Part shown: one piece after another, positions 50,888 through 59,056 of the stretch
Layout of the letters: every line of letters starts with the position of its first letter
Position numbering within the stretch: the stretch's first letter is position 1
The notes under the pieces: generated by a model
What the model saw: the letters and a program-made list of their open reading frames with translations, nothing else
What the model was told of the DNA's origin: nothing
The model's database searches: none
Assembly: GCF_014764385.1 (NCBI RefSeq)
Contig: NZ_CP061714.1
Span: 1,674,001-1,738,000, forward strand
Source: Luteimonas sp. MC1825
GTDB taxonomy: Bacteria > Pseudomonadota > Gammaproteobacteria > Xanthomonadales > Xanthomonadaceae
Direction of reading: 5' to 3'
DNA: 64,000 bases
Program-made: the position numbers and the translations under genes

Positions 50888-51586
50888 ATGGATGCGCCCG
50901 TGCCCGGATACCTCACACGCAATCTCGTGACCCACGTCGATGGCGTGGCGTTCCAGCTGCGCGTGCTCAGCGACCTGCAGCAATACGCCGATCCTGACAG
51001 CCATGCCGACGCGCTTGGCATTTCCTCCGCGCAATGGAGCCTGTTCGGCCAGCTCTGGCCGGCGGGACGCCTGCTGGCAGGTGCCATGCAGCATGTCGAC
51101 ATCGCCGGTCGCCGCATCCTCGAACTCGGCTGCGGCATCGGCCTGGCCAGCCTGGTGCTGCAGCGTCGCGGCGCCGATGTCATCGCCTCCGACATCCATC
51201 CGCTGGCGGATGCCTTCCTGGCCTACAACGCCGCGCTGAACGCCCTGCCCGCCGTGCACTACCGGCACATGCGCTGGGAGGAACCGCTGCCGTCGCTCGG
51301 CATGTTCGACCTGGTCATCGCCAGCGACGTGCTCTACGAACGCGGCCACGCCGCACTGCTGTCCGAAGTGGTCGCGCGGCACACCCTGCCGGAAGCCGAA
51401 GTGATCGTCAGCGATGCCGGACGCGGCCACGGCGCCGCGTTTGCCCGCGCGCTTGGCGTGCTCGGATTCATCCCCACCGCCGGCGACGAACATGCAGCCA
51501 TCGCCGCCGAGACCGGACCAGGCGCCACGCCCGGCTGCCGCCTGCTGCATTTCCGGCGCACGCTCGCGTCCCGGCGCGCCGCATGA
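50888..51586 (+). CDS. SAM-dependent methyltransferase (METTL/lysine-methyltransferase-like)
   Basis: 232 aa. SAM motif ILELGCGIGLASLVLQRRGADVIASDIHP, followed by IASDVLYERGH. The pattern resembles the seven-strand METTL21/ nicotinamide N-methylase-like family that acts on proteins. Substrate unknown. ATG at 50888; the stop overlaps the YkgJ gene by four bases, so the two are co-transcribed. Confidence 0.85.
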   Translation: MDAPVPGYLTRNLVTHVDGVAFQLRVLSDLQQYADPDSHADALGISSAQWSLFGQLWPAGRLLAGAMQHVDIAGRRILELGCGIGLASLVLQRRGADVIASDIHPLADAFLAYNAALNALPAVHYRHMRWEEPLPSLGMFDLVIASDVLYERGHAALLSEVVARHTLPEAEVIVSDAGRGHGAAFARALGVLGFIPTAGDEHAAIAAETGPGATPGCRLLHFRRTLASRRAA

Positions 51587-51888
51587 GCACGCGCGACGAT
51601 GATTGCGCACGCTGCGACGCGGTCTGCTGCCGCCTGACCGTGGTGCTGCAACCCGAAGACCGCATCCCGGCCTACCTCACCGCGACCACCAGCGCCGGCC
51701 TGCACGTTATGGCGCGCGACGAGGAAGGCTGGTGCGTGGCCGTGGATCCGGCGCACATGCATTGTTCGATCTACGAGACGCGACCCGAGGTCTGCCGCCG
51801 CTTCGTCATGGGCGCGCCCTATTGCAGCGCGATCCGCGAGGATTACAGTGCCAGCAGGGCACAGGGCATTCCCCTGGTCATGTACTGA
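51583..51888 (+). CDS. YkgJ family cysteine cluster protein
   Basis: 101 aa with the Cys pattern CARCDAVCC near the N-terminus, then a CSIYETRPEVCRRF motif and a last Cys at APYCSAI, which is the CxxCxxxCC...C...C iron/zinc cluster of YkgJ (UPF0153). Function unknown. Coupled to the upstream methyltransferase by a four-base overlap. Confidence 0.9.
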   Translation: MSTRDDDCARCDAVCCRLTVVLQPEDRIPAYLTATTSAGLHVMARDEEGWCVAVDPAHMHCSIYETRPEVCRRFVMGAPYCSAIREDYSASRAQGIPLVMY

Positions 51889-51901
51889 ACCGGAGCCACG
51901 C

Positions 51902-52165
51902 ATGTCCAGCAAGCCACCACCCGCTTCCAGCTCGGCCACCAGCCGCATCTTCGCCGTCGGCAAGGCGCCCAAGGCGGGCGAGCGCGGCGCCGGCATGACG
52001 CGCGAGCGCATCGCGTCGGACCTCGCCGCGTTCCACGCGACCGGCGGCCACATCGAGGTGCTGGGCACGACGCGCCTGCTCACGCGCATCGGCGGTGACC
52101 CCGCCCCGCCCGTCGCCGAGGCCGCCCTGCCTGCGGTGAAGCCCGCGCGCCGCGGCAAGGCCTGA
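51902..52165 (+). CDS. Small protein with IEVLG motif, paralog A
   Basis: 87 aa. Pattern: MSSK, an unstructured Ser/Pro segment, SRIFAV, then a helix IASDLAAFHATGG and HIEVLGTTRL, then a basic Ala/Pro tail. The gene at 55156-55461 has the same order (MSSK, SRVFA, IAADIAAFKTHGG, RIEVLGITPL), so the two are paralogs. No function recognised. It follows the YkgJ gene by 13 bases. Confidence 0.75.
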   Translation: MSSKPPPASSSATSRIFAVGKAPKAGERGAGMTRERIASDLAAFHATGGHIEVLGTTRLLTRIGGDPAPPVAEAALPAVKPARRGKA

Positions 52166-52189
52166 TCCACGTCGCCGCCGGCGGCGGTG

Positions 52190-52195
52190 TATAAC
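52190..52195 (+). promoter_or_regulatory. Candidate -10 box of the periplasmic peroxiredoxin gene
   Basis: TATAAC about 30 bases before the ATG at 52226, preceded by TG; no good -35 is visible. Weak inference. Confidence 0.3.
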
Positions 52196-52225
52196 GCAGG
52201 TCCCCACATCTGCAGGAGCCGCGCG

Positions 52226-52774
52226 ATGAACGTATTGTCCAGGCTGGCCACCGTCGCACTCGCGGCCACCGTGCTGCTCGCCGCGCCGTCGATGGCCGCG
52301 CTCAAGTCCGGTGATCCTGCACCCGATTTCAGCGCGCCGGCATTCATGGCCGGCGAGCCGTTCACGTTCAAGCTGGCAGATGCCCTGCGCAAGGGCCCGG
52401 TCGTGGTGTACTTCTTCCCGGCCGCGCGCACACCCGGCTGCAATCTCGAGGCGAGCCTGTTCTCGAAGGCGATCGACCGCTTCGCGGCTCACGACGCCAC
52501 GGTGATCGGCGTCACCGCCGGCAACATCGAGCAGCTGGCCGGCTTTTCCGCGGACACCGAAACCTGCGCCGGCAAGTTCCCTGTCGCCGCCGACCCGGGT
52601 GCCGCGATCGCCATGAAGTACGACGCCGTGCTGGAAGGCCGGCCGGACATGTCCAGCCGCACCTCCTACGTGATCTCAAAGTCCGGCGAGATCGTCCTCG
52701 CTTACTCGGATTCCAATCCCAACCGGCACGTCGCGGAGACGCTGGCGGCGGTCGCCGCGCTCGACGGCAAGTAG
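52226..52774 (+). CDS. Secreted peroxiredoxin (AhpC/TSA-PrxQ type)
   Basis: 182 aa. An N-terminal signal peptide (about 1-24, ending SMA) places it in the periplasm. Redoxin domain follows (GDPAPDFSAPAF). The active-site loop is PAARTPGCNLEA with peroxidatic C72; the Thr at the -4 position is conserved. C114 could be the resolving Cys. Detoxifies hydroperoxides, perhaps with the thioredoxin-reductase-like protein encoded at 53005-53961. Confidence 0.88.
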   Translation: MNVLSRLATVALAATVLLAAPSMAALKSGDPAPDFSAPAFMAGEPFTFKLADALRKGPVVVYFFPAARTPGCNLEASLFSKAIDRFAAHDATVIGVTAGNIEQLAGFSADTETCAGKFPVAADPGAAIAMKYDAVLEGRPDMSSRTSYVISKSGEIVLAYSDSNPNRHVAETLAAVAALDGK

Positions 52775-52825
52775 CAAACCGCCCCAGGGCTTACACTGTC
52801 GGGACTCCCAGCAAAAGGAAATCCC

Positions 52826-52993
52826 TTGGCCAAGCCAAATTATTCGTTCGAGAAGCGCCAGCGCGAGCTGGCGAAGAAGAAGGCCCAGGACGAAAAGGAC
52901 GCCCGCAAGCGCGCCGCGCGCGAAGCGGCCAAGCCGCAATCGCCCGACGCCGCCGAACCCGCTGCGGAAGACGCCGCGCCCGAGTCGACCTGA
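52826..52993 (+). CDS. Small highly charged protein (TTG start)
   Basis: 55 aa from TTG, with a good AAGGAAA ribosome site a few bases upstream. The sequence is helix-forming and strongly charged (SFEKRQRELAKKKAQDEKDARKRAAREA), then an Ala/Glu-rich end. The opening is characteristic of a short conserved xanthomonad protein that I recall as MAKPNY...KRQ. No ATG is near. Function unknown. Confidence 0.65.
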   Translation: MAKPNYSFEKRQRELAKKKAQDEKDARKRAAREAAKPQSPDAAEPAAEDAAPEST

Positions 52994-53004
52994 GGCGCCC
53001 GCGC

Positions 53005-53961
53005 TCAGTCGAGCCGGCTGCCCTCCAGTTCCCGCAGCCAGTTGTGGGCGCGGGTGGCGGCGATTGCCCCGTGGCCCACGGCCACGCTGATCTGGTCCAG
53101 GCCGTCCACGATATCGCCCACGCAGTACAACCCCGGGACCCTGGTCCCGAACGGTGAGCGCATGTCGGTGCTGCCGTTTTGGTCCACCTCCAGCCCCAGC
53201 ATCACCGCGAGTTCGGTGCGCTGGCGGCAGCCCAGCGCCGGATAGACCACGTCGAACGCCAGGGGCGCTTCGACGCCTTCGACATGGATGTCGAAGCGGT
53301 CGCGGTTAGGCGCGTAGCGCACCACGGGCCGGGCGACGATGGTGATCCCGGCGTCGGCCAGCTGCGCGCGCTCCTCGCGCGTGAGTTCGTCGTTGCTGCG
53401 CGGCAGCAGGGTGATGTCATCGGTGAAGGTGCGCAGGAACAGTGCCTCGGCGGCGCCCTGCCCGTCGCAGCCAATCACCGCCACGCGGTGGTCGATGTGC
53501 TCGTAGCCGTCGCAGACCGGGCAATAGCGCAGCACCCCGGCCTCGATCGCGGCCTCGTGGACCTCATGCGGCAGCGGGATCTGTTCCAGGCGCAGCCCGG
53601 TGGCAAGCACCAGCGCGCGGGCATGCAGGCGCTGGCCATCCTTCAGCGTCAGCGTGAATCCCGGGTCCCGACCCTCCACTCCGGCCGCGGCCGCCACGAC
53701 CTCGGCTTCGAGGACTTCGGCGCCGTAGCGTCCGGCGTGCCCCTGCATGCGCTCCAGCAGCTCGGGACCGGCCACGCCGTCCGGAAACCCGGGCGCGTTG
53801 TGGGTCAGCGGAATGCGCGCCGCGCGCGAGCGGCCGTCATGCACCACCAGCACCCGGCGGCGGAACCGCGCGAGGTAGAGCGCGGCGGACCAGCCGCCCG
53901 GCCCCGCTCCCACCACGATGCAATCCCAGCATTCGCCCGGCTGCAGGTCCGGGGCGCTCAC
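53005..53961 (-). CDS. Thioredoxin reductase-like FAD/NAD(P) oxidoreductase
   Basis: 318 aa. FAD motif VVGAGPGGWSAALYLA, redox Cys pair C147-x2-C150 (RYCPVCDGYE) and NAD(P) site RVAVIGCDGQGAAEALFL, then CVGDIVDG. The Cys pair identifies it as TrxB/FTR-type rather than a simple reductase. Starts at a GTG overlapping the dienelactone hydrolase stop by four bases. Electron acceptor unknown; no thioredoxin is in the window. Confidence 0.88.
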   Translation of the reverse strand: MSAPDLQPGECWDCIVVGAGPGGWSAALYLARFRRRVLVVHDGRSRAARIPLTHNAPGFPDGVAGPELLERMQGHAGRYGAEVLEAEVVAAAAGVEGRDPGFTLTLKDGQRLHARALVLATGLRLEQIPLPHEVHEAAIEAGVLRYCPVCDGYEHIDHRVAVIGCDGQGAAEALFLRTFTDDITLLPRSNDELTREERAQLADAGITIVARPVVRYAPNRDRFDIHVEGVEAPLAFDVVYPALGCRQRTELAVMLGLEVDQNGSTDMRSPFGTRVPGLYCVGDIVDGLDQISVAVGHGAIAATRAHNWLRELEGSRLD

Positions 53962-54863
53962 GGGGTGACCCGCAGCGTACGCTTGAACAAGGCCAGCATC
54001 CGCGCCCACGCCTCCGTGGCGGCCGCTTCGTCGTAGCGTGGCGTGGTGTCGTTGTTGAAGCCGTGCTGGGTACCGGCGGGCTGGTAGAGCGCATGGCGCA
54101 CGCCGGCCGCCTTCAGCGCCTCCGCGTACGCCGGCCATGCGGCGTTGATCCGTTCGTCGTCGGACGCCAGCACGACGAGCAGTTCGGCGCGGATCTTCGG
54201 CACCTCCTCCAGCGGCGCCGCACTGCCATAGAACGGCACCGCGGCGGCGAGTTCCGGCAACTGCGTGGCCAGGTAATTGGCCATGCCGCCGCCGTAGCAG
54301 AATCCGACCACGCCCATGCGCCCGTTGCCGCCCTCGATGCCCTGAAGGAGCCTCGCCGCGGCAATGAAATCCTCGCGGGTGCGGGCCTGGTCGAGGCCCT
54401 GGAACAGCTTGCGCGCGGCGTCTTCGTCGCCCGGATAGCCGCCCAGCGGAAACAGCGCATCCGGCGCGAACGCGATGTACCCGGCCAGCGCCAGGCGCCG
54501 CGCCACGTCCTCGATGTGCGGGTTGAGGCCACGGTTCTCATGCACCACCAGCACCGTGGGCAGTGGCCCGCCGGCACCTGCTGGACGGACGAGGTAGCCG
54601 CGCGCGCGGCCATAGCCCTGCGGGGAATCGAACTCGAGATGGCGCGCGTCCAGCCGGGCGTCGTCGGGCTTGACCTGCTGCGCCAGGGCGAACTGCGGGG
54701 ACAGCGCCGCCAGCAGGCCCGCCGCCGTGGTCGCGCCCGCGGTGAAGCGCGCGGCGCCGGCCAGGAACCCGCGCCGGTCGATGTCGCCATGCACGTACCG
54801 GTCGAACAACTGGAGGACGGCGGGGTCGAAATCGGCTGCGGTCTTGCGCGGCGGAACAGGCAT
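53958..54863 (-). CDS. Tat-exported dienelactone hydrolase family protein
   Basis: 301 aa alpha/beta hydrolase. A twin-arginine signal is seen at DIDRRGFLAGAARFTAGATTAAGLLAAL (about residues 27-54). Catalytic triad of the dienelactone hydrolase type: C189 in GFCYGGG, D235 or D236 in ASDDER, H267 in GTQHGFNND; also E109. Longer N-terminal readings are not needed. Substrate unknown. It is coupled to the downstream flavoprotein gene. Confidence 0.88.
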   Translation of the reverse strand: MPVPPRKTAADFDPAVLQLFDRYVHGDIDRRGFLAGAARFTAGATTAAGLLAALSPQFALAQQVKPDDARLDARHLEFDSPQGYGRARGYLVRPAGAGGPLPTVLVVHENRGLNPHIEDVARRLALAGYIAFAPDALFPLGGYPGDEDAARKLFQGLDQARTREDFIAAARLLQGIEGGNGRMGVVGFCYGGGMANYLATQLPELAAAVPFYGSAAPLEEVPKIRAELLVVLASDDERINAAWPAYAEALKAAGVRHALYQPAGTQHGFNNDTTPRYDEAAATEAWARMLALFKRTLRVTP

Positions 54864-55041
54864 GTCGGCGTCCGGTGTTGGCGATGACCGCCGCATCCTA
54901 GCAAGCGCGCGCATGCACGGCGTCTGCACCAGAGTGCCCGCACAACGTCGCGCTGACGTCACTGAATACACGCCACGACGCCCGGAATTGCCGTCAAAAG
55001 TCGTTCAAACGTTGCACGTTGGCCGAACTTCGGCGGCGTAG

Positions 55042-55071
55042 CTGGCGGTTTCCCGCCAGTTATCGTATAAT
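55042..55071 (+). promoter_or_regulatory. Strong promoter with hairpin over the -35 region
   Basis: A consensus TATAAT at 55066-55071 is the best -10 box in the window. Just upstream, 55042-55059 (CTGGCGGTTTCCCGCCAG) is a perfect 7-base inverted repeat with a 4-base loop covering the expected -35 position, so it may be an operator or a signal replacing the -35. It lies 85 bases before the ATG of the gene at 55156. Confidence 0.5.
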
Positions 55072-55155
55072 GCACGTTCCTTCCGCCACCGCCATTCCCT
55101 TACGGGCCGTGGCCGCATGTCTGCATCACGCAGCCCCATCAGCACGAGGAGACGC

Positions 55156-55461
55156 ATGTCCAGCAAGACCACCCCGACCGCAGTCAAGCCAACGACCCCT
55201 TCACGCGTGTTCGCCGCCAGCTCCCGTGGCGCGCAGAACGCCAGCCTCAGCAGCGACACCATCGCCGCCGACATCGCGGCGTTCAAGACCCACGGGGGCC
55301 GGATCGAGGTCCTCGGCATCACCCCGCTCCGCACCCAGGCGCAGGGCCCGGCGTTCCGCTCCAAGAGCACCGCCAAGCGCGCCACGGCAACCGCGGCACG
55401 CGCCGCGACCGCGACAGTGGTCGCACCCGCCGCGACCAAGAAGAAGAAGTCCGCCGGCTGA
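55156..55461 (+). CDS. Small protein with IEVLG motif, paralog B
   Basis: 101 aa. Same architecture as the 51902 gene: MSSK, Thr/Pro linker, SRVFAAS, helix IAADIAAFKTHGG, RIEVLGITPLRTQ, followed here by a longer Ala/Thr/Lys-rich tail ending KKKKSAG. The basic tail suggests nucleic acid or ribosome binding, but that is a guess. Strongly promoted: see 55042-55071. Confidence 0.78.
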   Translation: MSSKTTPTAVKPTTPSRVFAASSRGAQNASLSSDTIAADIAAFKTHGGRIEVLGITPLRTQAQGPAFRSKSTAKRATATAARAATATVVAPAATKKKKSAG

Positions 55462-55483
55462 GACGGCCGGCGCCCGCGCCGGG

Positions 55484-56341
55484 TCAATCGACTTCGGCCG
55501 CCGCCTCGCGTCCCTGCTGGCGGATCAGGGCTTCCTCGCGCGCGTCATTGATCGCCTCGCGCACGCTGTCCAGGTCGGCAACGCGCTCATCGTGCACGAA
55601 GGTGCCGGTGAGCACGGAGTCCGGCCGCAGTTCACCCGCTTCGAACAGCGCCCACATCTCCTCGCCGTACCAGGTATCCAGCAGCTCCGGCGCCCATTGG
55701 CCCAGGCCCGCGGTGAGGTTGTTGACGTCGCGCAGCAGCATGGTGCGCGCGGCGTTGTTGCCGCCCGCGCTGACCACCTGCGGGAAGTCGATGACCACCG
55801 GCCCGTCCGGGCCGACCAGGACGTTGTACGGCGACAGGTCGCCGTGGATCAGCCCGCAGCACAGCATCAGCACCACCTGGCGCACCAGCACCGCGTGGTA
55901 CGCGCGTGCCTGCTCCGCGGTGAGTTCAACCTCGCCGAGCCGTGACGCCACGAATCCATCGGCGTCGGTGACCATTTCCATCACCAGCACGCCGTGGTGG
56001 AAGCCGTGCGGCTCGGGCACGCGCACGCCGGCATCGCGCAGCTGGTACAGCGCCTCGACCTCGGTGTTCTTCCACGCCTCTTCCTGCTGCCGACGCCCGT
56101 AGCGGGAGGCCTTGCCGATCGCACGCATCTCGCGGCTGCCGCGCACCTTGCGGCCTTCCTGGTACTGCACGCGCTGCTGGAAGCTGCGCTGTGCCATGTC
56201 CTTGTAGACCTTCGCGCAGCGCAGCTCGCCGCCGGCGCGCACTACGTACACCGCTGCTTCCTTGCCGCTCTTGAGGGGGCGCACGACCTCGTCGATGACG
56301 CCGTCGTCGATCAGCGCCTGCAGCGGGGCTGGGGTTCTCAT
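55484..56341 (-). CDS. RIO1-like serine protein kinase (PA4780 family)
   Basis: 285 aa atypical kinase. Phosphate loop LKSGKEAAVYVV (23-34), K44, catalytic loop IHGDLSPYNVL (D168, N173) and metal DFPQ (D185). PA4780-type RIO kinases autophosphorylate and are widespread in gammaproteobacteria. Natural substrate unknown. ATG at 56341. Confidence 0.92.
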   Translation of the reverse strand: MRTPAPLQALIDDGVIDEVVRPLKSGKEAAVYVVRAGGELRCAKVYKDMAQRSFQQRVQYQEGRKVRGSREMRAIGKASRYGRRQQEEAWKNTEVEALYQLRDAGVRVPEPHGFHHGVLVMEMVTDADGFVASRLGEVELTAEQARAYHAVLVRQVVLMLCCGLIHGDLSPYNVLVGPDGPVVIDFPQVVSAGGNNAARTMLLRDVNNLTAGLGQWAPELLDTWYGEEMWALFEAGELRPDSVLTGTFVHDERVADLDSVREAINDAREEALIRQQGREAAAEVD

Positions 56342-56418
56342 TCAGTTCCTGGGGGCGTGGCGCGGGATCGCGCCGAAGCCGGCCATTCTCGCATTACCCG
56401 GTCGCAGGCCATGAACGG

Positions 56419-56958
56419 CTACCAGACCAGGTCGTCGGGCACCTTGAAGCGGCTGTACCAGTCATCGTCGGCGGCATCGGACTGCGGTGGCGCGCTGCGC
56501 GCATGGTCCAGCGCGATCATCGCCGGGTCGCGGGCCCCGACCTTCTCCGCGGCGGCGCGCGGGATGATGGCGTAGCCGCCGTCGTGGCAGGCGACCACCA
56601 GGCTGCCGGCGGCAAGCTGGCGACGCACCGCATCGGTCACCGGCAGGGTGCGGATCGCCCCTGCATGGGTGAACCGGTAGTCGATCGTGCCGTCCACGGC
56701 GAGCCGGTTCTGTTCCACGATCTGCCGCACCTGCGCCCGCAGTTCCTGCGCCCGCGCCTGCTCGTTGCGTTCGGCGGACAGCGCGCGGTCGCGCTCGATC
56801 TTGTCCAGTCGCGCGCGTTCCAGCGCGGCCTTGCCTTCATCGGCGGGTGGCGGGGACTTGGCATGGCGCTGGCGGGTCTGCTCGCGCGCCACCTGGTCGA
56901 CCCTGGACTTCTTCGCCAGTCCGGCCTTGAGCAGTTGTTCCTGCAGTGGATTGCGCAT
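56419..56958 (-). CDS. DUF2058 family protein (YaiL-like)
   Basis: 179 aa. The YaiL pattern is visible: the N-terminal NPLQEQLLKAGLAKKSRVDQVAREQTR, a charged helical middle, and a C-terminal LVVACHDGGYAIIPRAAAEKV, near DDDWYSRFKVPDDL. Annotated in the literature as nucleoprotein/polynucleotide-associated enzyme; function not established. Confidence 0.92.
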   Translation of the reverse strand: MRNPLQEQLLKAGLAKKSRVDQVAREQTRQRHAKSPPPADEGKAALERARLDKIERDRALSAERNEQARAQELRAQVRQIVEQNRLAVDGTIDYRFTHAGAIRTLPVTDAVRRQLAAGSLVVACHDGGYAIIPRAAAEKVGARDPAMIALDHARSAPPQSDAADDDWYSRFKVPDDLVW

Positions 56959-57071
56959 GTCGGTGCCCTTGCATGGTGCCGCCCCGATGATACGCGGCCC
57001 GCGCCGACCGCGCCCCGCCAGGCCGCGGCGGATGACCCGGCCATGAACCCGGGTGCCTTTCGCCGGGCCGG

Positions 57072-57085
57072 ATGACGCAGGTCAA
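57072..57085 (+). promoter_or_regulatory. FNR/DNR-like box upstream of azurin
   Basis: ATGACGCAGGTCAA: a TGAC-N4-GTCA palindrome close to TTGAT-N4-ATCAA. Its centre is about 72 bases before the ATG, placing a class II start near 57120. The match is weaker than at nirK but the two share orientation and target type. Confidence 0.45.
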
Positions 57086-57150
57086 GGAGCTGCCGGCAGA
57101 CGCGCGGCAGACTGCATGCATCACGAAAACCAACGTCACCGGAGATCATC

Positions 57151-57606
57151 ATGAAGAAGTCCATTCCCGTCCTTGTCGGCCTCGCGCTCCTTTCCGCGGG
57201 CGGGCTGGCCAGCGCCGCCAACTGCAGCATCGTGCTCGACAGCAACGACCGCATGCAGTACGACCAGAAGAGCATCGAGGTGTCGGCCGGCTGCGCGACG
57301 GTGACCGTCGAACTCAAGCACAGCGGCAAGCTGCCCAAGACGGCGATGGGCCACAACGTGGTGATCACCACCGAAGCCGACGCCACGCCGGTGGCACAGG
57401 CCGCGGTGAAGGCAGGCGCCGCGAATGGCTACGTACCGGCGGGCGACAAGCGCATCATCGCCGCCACCAAGATGCTGGGCGGCGGTGAGAGCACCAAGAT
57501 CACGTTCCCGGGCCGCGCGCTCAAGGCCGGCAGCGACTACGCGTTCTTCTGCTCGTTCCCGGGCCACTCGGCGCTGATGCGCGGCAAGCTGGTGGTCAAG
57601 CCCTGA
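57151..57606 (+). CDS. azu: Azurin
   Basis: Periplasmic blue copper electron carrier (151 aa). Signal peptide 1-23, disulfide C25-C48, copper ligands H68 (GHNVV), C134, H139 and M143 (FFCSFPGHSALM). It likely donates electrons to NirK encoded 160 bases downstream. ATG at 57151 with GGAGAT-type site. Confidence 0.96.
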   Translation: MKKSIPVLVGLALLSAGGLASAANCSIVLDSNDRMQYDQKSIEVSAGCATVTVELKHSGKLPKTAMGHNVVITTEADATPVAQAAVKAGAANGYVPAGDKRIIAATKMLGGGESTKITFPGRALKAGSDYAFFCSFPGHSALMRGKLVVKP

Positions 57607-57632
57607 GCCGTTGCGCCCTGCTCCACGACGGA

Positions 57633-57662
57633 CATGCCGGCCTCGCGCCGGCATGTTTTTTT
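57633..57662 (+). terminator. Rho-independent terminator after azurin
   Basis: CATGCCGGC (57633-57641) pairs perfectly with GCCGGCATG (57647-57655) around a five-base loop, followed by seven T. Separates azurin from nirK, so each has its own promoter. Confidence 0.93.
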
Positions 57663-57700
57663 GCGTGTGCAAGATTCCTGCACGGCATGCATTCAAACAC

Positions 57701-57714
57701 TTGATTGGGGTCAA
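57701..57714 (+). promoter_or_regulatory. FNR/DNR box upstream of nirK
   Basis: TTGATTGGGGTCAA matches the consensus TTGAT-N4-ATCAA in nine of ten defined bases. A TAGATT at 57737-57742 fits as -10, with transcription start near 57749, putting the box at about -41.5 as in class II activation. Suggests induction at low oxygen or by nitric oxide. Confidence 0.75.
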
Positions 57715-57779
57715 GGCGTGCGCGTCGCGGCACCTGTAGATTTTTCGGCAACGGGGGAAAGGCCCCCATGGAGCTGGAA

Positions 57780-58949
57780 ATGAATGTCCTGAAGACCACG
57801 CTGCTCTCAGCGGCCCTCGCACTTGCCTGCGGCGCATTCGCCGCCCCGCCGGCGTACGCCGTGGATGCGCTCGAACTCATGCAGTCCACCATCGACCAGG
57901 CCCCCGACCTGTCGGCACTCGCCGAGCACAAGGTGCAACTGGTGCGGCCGCCGTTCGTGCACGCGCACGACCAGGTCGCACCCGGCGCGCCGCGGCTGGT
58001 GAAGTTCACCCTGCCGATCGAGGAAAAGGAAATCGTGATCGACGACAAGGGCACGCGCATGCACGCGATGACCTTCGGCGGTTCGATCCCCGGCCCGATG
58101 ATGGTGGTGCACGAGGGCGACTACGTCGAACTCAAGCTGATCAACCTGGCCAGCAACAGCATGCCGCACAACATCGATTTCCACGCGGCCACCGGCGCGC
58201 TGGGTGGTGGCGACTTCACCGTCGTCTCACCGGGCGAGGAAGTCACGCTGCGCTGGAAGGCGACGCGCTCCGGCACCTTCATCTACCACTGCGCCCCGGG
58301 TGGCTCGATGACGCCGTGGCACGTGGTGCAGGGCATGCACGGCACGATCATGGTGCTGCCGCGCGACGGCCTGAAGGATGGCGACGGCAAGCCGCTGCGC
58401 TATGACCGCGCCTACTACGTCGGCGAGACGGACTTCTACATCCCGCGCGACGCCGATGGCAACTTCCGCTCGTATGGCAGTTCCGCCGAATCGCTGCCCG
58501 ACACGCTGGCCACCATGCGCACGCTCACGCCTTCGCACATCGTCTTCAACGGCGCGGTCGGCGCGCTCACCGGCGAGAACGCGATGACGGCGAAGGTGGG
58601 CGAAACGGTGCTGTTCGTGCACTCGCAGGCCAACCGCGACACGCGTCCGCACCTGATCGGCGGCCACGGCGACTACGTCTGGGAGGAGGGCAAGTTCGAC
58701 AACGCGCCGATGAAGGACCTCGAAACCTGGTTCATCCGCGGCGGTTCGGCGGGCGCAGCGTTGTACACGTTCCTGCAGCCGGGGCTGCACGTGTACCTCA
58801 ACCACAACCTGATCGAGGCGGTGGAACTGGGTGCCGCGGGACACGTCCAGGTCTCCGGTGATCGCTGGAACCACGACCTGATGACGCAGCCCGCCAAGAC
58901 GGGCCCGATCCGCCCCGACACGGACCTGTCGATGCCGGTCGCGCGCTGA
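57780..58949 (+). CDS. nirK: Copper-containing nitrite reductase NirK
   Basis: Periplasmic reduction of nitrite to nitric oxide (389 aa). Signal peptide ends at AYA (residue 27). Type 1 copper: H130, C171, H181, M186; type 2: H135, H170, H342; catalytic Asp133 in IDFH and GGHGD. The start at 57780 has GGAG six bases upstream; another ATG at 57768 would add acidic MELE before the signal peptide and is less likely. No norB or nosZ in the window, so later steps of denitrification are not shown here. Confidence 0.95.
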   Translation: MNVLKTTLLSAALALACGAFAAPPAYAVDALELMQSTIDQAPDLSALAEHKVQLVRPPFVHAHDQVAPGAPRLVKFTLPIEEKEIVIDDKGTRMHAMTFGGSIPGPMMVVHEGDYVELKLINLASNSMPHNIDFHAATGALGGGDFTVVSPGEEVTLRWKATRSGTFIYHCAPGGSMTPWHVVQGMHGTIMVLPRDGLKDGDGKPLRYDRAYYVGETDFYIPRDADGNFRSYGSSAESLPDTLATMRTLTPSHIVFNGAVGALTGENAMTAKVGETVLFVHSQANRDTRPHLIGGHGDYVWEEGKFDNAPMKDLETWFIRGGSAGAALYTFLQPGLHVYLNHNLIEAVELGAAGHVQVSGDRWNHDLMTQPAKTGPIRPDTDLSMPVAR

Positions 58950-58977
58950 CGCGGTCCGCGCAGAGGCGGCAACACGC

Positions 58978-59003
58978 AAGGGCACCGCGATCGCGGTGCC
59001 CTT
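58978..59003. terminator. Palindromic terminator between convergent nirK and glycosylase genes
   Basis: A perfect 26-base palindrome (13 + 13, centred at GCGATCGC) sits between the nirK stop and the end of the minus-strand glycosylase gene. The T run after it is weak on the plus strand. Likely bidirectional. Confidence 0.7.
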
Positions 59004-59056
59004 CGCGTTTGCGGCGTCATGACGCTCCTGGAACGCGCGCGGCGGCGCGCCAACCG

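Noticed and set aside
51902..55461. Toxin-antitoxin pair for the paralogous small proteins
   Set aside because: They are 3 kb apart, same fold and not paired with a partner; both resemble each other rather than toxin and antitoxin.
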